From the NCBI GenBank assembly GCA_963693635.1, contig CAVOBC010000214.1, positions 1-8,257 on the forward strand: a stretch of DNA of 8,257 nt. Reading direction: 5' to 3'. The DNA comes from CAVOBC01 sp963693635. GTDB lineage: Bacteria > Pseudomonadota > Gammaproteobacteria > Pseudomonadales > Azotimanducaceae. The position numbers and the translations under genes were made by a program. Positions 6,234-8,257 of the stretch are shown one piece after another. Position 1 is the stretch's first letter. Each line of letters begins with the position of its first letter. The notes below the pieces were generated by a model. The model was not told the DNA's origin, searched no databases, and saw nothing but the letters and a program-made list of their open reading frames with translations.

Positions 6234-7171
6234 ATGGAAGTTCAAAGGGGAAATCTGGCAAATCAGGTTGCGGCCAATATGGCTCCGTTCATCAGCGATC
6301 TGAACCCGACGCCGACACGCAAGCCGCGTCGCACCTCTAAGGGGTAGGATGCGACGCAGCTTTATCTCAATGAGATTGGCTTCTCGCCGCTTCTGAGTGC
6401 AGAAGAGGAAGTATATTTTGCGCGGCAGGCCCAGCGCGGTGTTGATGCCGGGCGCAAGCGCATGATTGAGTCCAATCTGCGGCTCGTTGTGAAGATATCG
6501 CGACGTTATCTGAATCGTGGCCTGTCGTTGCTTGATCTGGTCGAAGAAGGGAATCTTGGGCTGATCCGCGCTGTTGAGAAGTTTGATCCGGAGTGCGGGT
6601 TCCGATTCTCTACCTATGCAACCTGGTGGATCCGTCAAACGATCGAGCGCGCGATCATGAATCAGACCCGCACGATTCGGCTGCCGATTCATGTTGTTAA
6701 AGAGCTCAACGTCTACCTTCGTGCGGGCCGCGAACTGTCGCAGAAGTTGGACCACGAGCCGACTCCGGAAGACATTGCGGCGCTGGTGGAGAAGCCGGTC
6801 GAGGATGTCGAGCGTATGTTGCGGCTGAATGAACGCGTAAGCTCTGTTGATGTTCCTCTCGGACTGGATTCTGATCGGTCGATCCTGGAAACGGTTCCGG
6901 ACTCGTCCCAAAGCGACCCCAGCGTGCAGCTTAATCTGCAGACCTGAACAGCAACATTGACCACTGGCTTGTCGAGTTACCCGAGAAGCAGCGCGAGGTC
7001 GTGTGCCGCCGGTTCGGTCTGCGAGGCTATGAGATGAGCACACTCGAAGAGGTCGGTGCTGAAATCGGACTGACACGCGAGCGCGTGCGATAGATCCAGG
7101 TCGAGGCGCTGAAACGTCTGCGGGTGAATCTTGAACAGGAAGGCCTGTCGGCTGACGCCGTATTCAGTTGA
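6234..7171 (+). pseudogene. rpoS: rpoS (RNA polymerase sigma-38) pseudogene: two amber codons and one frameshift
   Basis: RpoS is the general stress and stationary-phase sigma factor. Joined across its lesions, this locus gives nearly the whole protein, about 312 residues (E. coli 330). From ATG 6234 (AAGGAA at 6218-6223 upstream) 37 codons lead to TAG 6345-6347. The same frame continues at once with DATQLYLNEIGFSPLLSAEE, so the amber replaces the residue before Asp (Leu in E. coli, VLDATQLYL). Regions 2 and 3 follow (FSTYATWWIRQTIERA, RTIRLPIHVVKELNVYLR). At 6930-6935 one base has been lost: the frame runs to TGA 6945, while homology resumes in the shifted frame as LNSNIDHWLVELPEKQREVV. In region 4, TAG 7091-7093 replaces the Gln of LTRERVRQIQVEALKRL. 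The shifted frame ends naturally at TGA 7169. Also FDPERGF has become FDPECGF (TGC at 6594). TAG is the normal stop of pcm, the DUF368 gene and nlpD, so general amber recoding is unlikely. The fragment 6462-6947 could at most give a sigma piece lacking region 4. Confidence 0.92.
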
Positions 7172-7253
7172 GCCTGGCGTGATGACCAGATGACTTGTCT
7201 TGAGTATGCGCTGACGCACGACTGAGGGTGCCCCGGTTTTCGGTTTGACGGGA

Positions 7254-7305
7254 GGAGTCTCGCCAGTACGTGACTCCGTTTTGAAAGAGTTCGGTTCTCG
7301 AACTC
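7254..7305 (+). other. Two consecutive hairpins downstream of rpoS
   Basis: GGAGTC (7254-7259) pairs perfectly with GACTCC (7272-7277) around 12 bases. GAGTTCG (7287-7293) pairs perfectly with CGAACTC (7299-7305) around the loop GTTCT. The second can be extended through CCGT (7276-7279) with ACGG (7307-7310). Neither is followed by a T-run on the + strand. The second resembles a tRNA T-arm only superficially. They may be 3'-UTR structure of the rpoS transcript or remnants of a small RNA. Confidence 0.35.
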
Positions 7306-7328
7306 GACGGCAAAATTAAAATGACTCA

Positions 7329-7364
7329 AGCGGGCTGCGGTTTATCGGGCCCGCTCTTTCGTTT
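7329..7364 (+). terminator. Probable intrinsic terminator of the nlpD-rpoS transcript
   Basis: AGCGGGC (7329-7335) and GCCCGCT (7349-7355) form a perfect 7-bp GC-rich stem around a 13-base loop. CTTTCGTTT (7356-7364) follows as an interrupted U-rich tail. It lies about 160 bases beyond the rpoS stop, and no other gene on this strand intervenes. Confidence 0.6.
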
Positions 7365-7365
7365 G

Positions 7366-7395
7366 CCGGTCTCTACCGACCTCTGCCGGCCTCTG
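7366..7395 (+). repeat. Short 10-bp tandem repeat
   Basis: Three successive 10-base units read CCGGTCTCTA, CCGACCTCTG and CCGGCCTCTG; a fourth, weaker unit follows (TCGTCCTGCT, 7396-7405). The array lies directly after the terminator, in non-coding DNA. No role is evident. Confidence 0.4.
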
Positions 7396-7670
7396 TCGTC
7401 CTGCTGGGAAGAACGGCGAACGAACCCTTCCCATTGCGAATGTCCGCCACGGAACGGCGTTCTTGGACAGGAACGAGCTAGAGCAACGAAGTCGCATCTG
7501 TCCCCGCCTCTCACTCGGCATCGGCCCGGAGGAAATCTGTAACGTCTGGTGTTGCACATGCCCGCGCAGTCGCGTTAGCCGGTTGCGGGTACGAATCCGG
7601 TGTGTTTGTTGCCATTCGAGCGGCTCTGTGCCGATGCTTGCCGTCGGTTCAGCGTTTGTTGTGTGCGATA
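7396..7670. other. Intergenic stretch without a recognisable gene
   Basis: I read both strands and find only short open frames with unfamiliar, Arg- and Cys-rich products and no convincing ribosome sites. No tRNA or protein-family motif is visible. It may be upstream regulatory DNA of the small RNA, or a remnant of lost genes (in pseudomonads the interval beyond rpoS also lacks proteins until fdxA). Confidence 0.5.
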
Positions 7671-7692
7671 TGTCTGAAAGTCGCGTAAGACA
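7671..7692. promoter_or_regulatory. Inverted repeat upstream of the small RNA, possible activator site
   Basis: TGTCTGA (7671-7677) and TAAGACA (7686-7692) form an inverted repeat with one mismatch in 7-base arms, spaced eight bases. It is centred about 90 bases before the predicted RNA start. GacA/UvrY-type regulators of CsrB/RsmZ RNAs bind upstream palindromes of the form TGTAAG-N6-CTTACA. This site shares only the TGT...ACA ends and is four bases longer, so assignment to a GacA-type activator is inference from position and symmetry. Confidence 0.35.
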
Positions 7693-7728
7693 TTGACCAT
7701 GGTTTTCGCGTGTTCACTCACTAAGTCA

Positions 7729-7764
7729 TTGAAAATAAAAAATTCGTCGATGGCGCCGTAAAAT
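7729..7764 (+). promoter_or_regulatory. Candidate promoter of the RsmZ-like RNA
   Basis: TAAAAT at 7759-7764 is a good -10 box (five of six consensus bases). An A/T-rich stretch (GAAAATAAAAAATT, 7731-7744) lies where an UP element or a weak -35 would be. TTGAAA at 7729-7734 matches a -35 but is 24 bases away, too far for a normal sigma-70 spacer. A weak -35 would suit an activator-dependent promoter. Transcription would begin near 7771. Confidence 0.45.
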
Positions 7765-7770
7765 ACCGTT

Positions 7771-7929
7771 CAGCACGAGGCAGTGGGGCTTCATTTGCGG
7801 ATGGGTACACTGGTTCTGCCTTTACAAGGACGTAAAGGAAAGGATTGAGGGGGCTATTTAGCCAGCAGGGATAGCGACAGAAAGGAATCACCTAAACAGG
7901 AAGCGGTTCGCCGGCCGCTTCCTGTTTTT
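7771..7929 (+). ncRNA. CsrB/RsmZ-like small RNA sequestering CsrA/RsmA (candidate)
   Basis: RNAs of this family carry repeated GGA motifs, several in hairpin loops, and titrate the translational repressor CsrA/RsmA. Here seven GGA triplets fall in about 100 bases, starting at 7799, 7828, 7837, 7842, 7869, 7884 and 7899. The clearest is a perfect 7-bp hairpin, CCTTTAC (7819-7825) with GTAAAGG (7832-7838), presenting AAGGAC in a six-base loop; its ACAAGGACGU context is close to the high-affinity CsrA consensus. Further sites are AAAGGATT (7839-7846), a GCAGGGATAGC segment partly within a GCTAT/ATAGC hairpin (7853-7875), and AAAGGAAT (7881-7888). CAGTG/CACTG (7781-7785 with 7808-7812) can close a first loop containing GCGGATGGG. 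A strong terminator ends the RNA. There is no reading frame of note inside. The place, downstream of rpoS on the same strand, is that of Pseudomonas rsmZ. The exact 5' end is inferred from the -10 box. Family assignment rests on motif density and structure, not on alignment. Confidence 0.8.
7895..7929 (+). terminator. Strong intrinsic terminator of the small RNA
   Basis: AACAGGAAGCGG (7895-7906) pairs perfectly over 12 bases with CCGCTTCCTGTT (7915-7926), around an eight-base loop. A run of five T (7925-7929) closes it. This is the strongest hairpin terminator in the window, and it belongs to a stretch with no protein gene, which itself argues for a stand-alone RNA gene. Confidence 0.9.
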
Positions 7930-7933
7930 CAAT

Positions 7934-7999
7934 GTGCGCCACTATTCTAAGTGCGCCACTATTCTAGGTGCGCCACGACTTTTCTATATGCGTCACGAC
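7934..7999 (+). repeat. Tandem repeat array, about 17-bp units
   Basis: Two near-identical 17-base units, GTGCGCCACTATTCTAA (7934-7950) and GTGCGCCACTATTCTAG (7951-7967), are followed by a diverged longer unit beginning GTGCGCCAC (7968-7987) and a partial one reading TGCGTCACGAC (7989-7999). The array begins four bases after the terminator T-run of the small RNA. The units are directly adjacent with no spacers, so this is not a CRISPR. Confidence 0.8.
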
Positions 8000-8257
8000 G
8001 TGTATGGGCCGATGAGACCCGTCCTCACCCGTTCACCCCACGCGCACTTCAAAACGAACATGAGAAGTCGCCGGCGGCAAGAGACTGCATGAGCAATCGC
8101 GGTAGCGAATTCCACAGACTCGAACGGACGATCCGCCAGGAGAGAAGTGCGAATGAAAAGGAGACGATCGGGGGGCGCTGGCCGGCGATCAGAGTGGAAA
8201 CGATTTGTAGCGGATCGGCACCAGAGGCGATCGGCCTCGACCATGCGGCGCGGAATC
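8000..8257. other. Terminal stretch without a recognised gene
   Basis: No known family is visible on either strand. On the + strand ATG 8153 has a well-placed AGGAGAG (8138-8144) and stays open to the window end (35 codons, very Arg-rich), so a gene could begin here. On the - strand an 83-codon frame (8244 down to 7993) gives a composition unlike the real genes and overlaps the repeat array. I cannot choose between them. Confidence 0.3.

Noticed and set aside
6462..6947. Calling 6462-6947 an intact short sigma factor
   Set aside because: The homology begins upstream in the same frame (after TAG 6345) and continues downstream in a shifted frame; region 4 would be missing, so it is a fragment of rpoS.
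6012..7076. 354-codon - strand frame opposite nlpD and rpoS
   Set aside because: The sigma-factor homology is on the + strand. The long antisense frame is a codon-bias artefact, although its openness over a broken gene may mislead an automatic caller.
6345..7093. Amber recoding (suppressor or pyrrolysine) of rpoS
   Set aside because: TAG is the natural stop of pcm, the DUF368 gene and nlpD in this window, and the frameshift near 6932 would still break the protein.
7272..7320. tRNA gene suggested by the GTTCGGTTCTCGAAC stretch
   Set aside because: The stem is seven bases with a five-base loop, lacks the TTCRA loop pattern, and there is no acceptor, D or anticodon arm.
7463..7696. 77-codon + strand frame in the intergenic region
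   Set aside because: Arg/Cys/Ser-rich translation with no motif and no ribosome site; it also runs over the inverted repeat upstream of the RNA.
7934..7999. CRISPR array
   Set aside because: Units are 17 bases and directly adjacent, with no unique spacers and no cas genes.
7993..8244. 83-codon - strand frame at the right end
   Set aside because: No ribosome site or family motif is evident, and its composition is unlike the real genes; not supported as a gene.

Overview
The window is a housekeeping segment of a gammaproteobacterial chromosome with fairly high GC. Seven genes lie head to tail on the + strand in the order eno (5' end outside the window), ftsB, ispD, ispF, truD, pcm and a DUF368 gene, followed by nlpD and an rpoS locus. 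This is the classic gammaproteobacterial eno-to-rpoS cluster, and the proteins resemble gammaproteobacterial family members throughout. I cannot name the genus from sequence alone. An Rsm-type RNA candidate downstream of rpoS is a layout known from Pseudomonas, but the proteins do not look specifically pseudomonad.

Positions 1-5329 are very compact. eno/ftsB, ispF/truD and truD/pcm overlap by a few to about 20 bases, and pcm is 4 bases from the DUF368 gene, so this part is probably one operon. It joins glycolysis (Eno), divisome assembly (FtsB), two MEP-pathway steps (IspD, IspF), tRNA pseudouridylation (TruD), protein repair (Pcm) and a DUF368 polyprenyl-phosphate recycling protein. IspD and IspF feed undecaprenyl phosphate synthesis, so the DUF368 gene fits its neighbours. 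surE, usually between truD and pcm, is absent.

Positions 5330-7171 hold nlpD, a LysM/M23 lipoprotein with the degenerate active site of an amidase activator, and an rpoS copy that is clearly broken. It has an amber codon near the N-terminus, a one-base frameshift before region 4, and a second amber inside the region 4 helix-turn-helix. All neighbouring genes are intact.

Positions 7172-8257 have no convincing protein gene. A hairpin terminator closes the rpoS locus at about 7329-7364. The most interesting element is a probable small RNA at about 7771-7929. It has seven GGA motifs, one in the loop of a perfect 7-bp hairpin (ACAAGGACGU context), and ends in a 12-bp hairpin with a T-run. These are the hallmarks of the CsrB/RsmZ family that sequesters CsrA/RsmA, and the position just beyond rpoS matches Pseudomonas rsmZ. 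A -10-like box and an upstream inverted repeat precede it, and a short tandem repeat array follows. The window therefore appears to show a dead general-stress sigma factor beside an apparently intact Rsm-type RNA.
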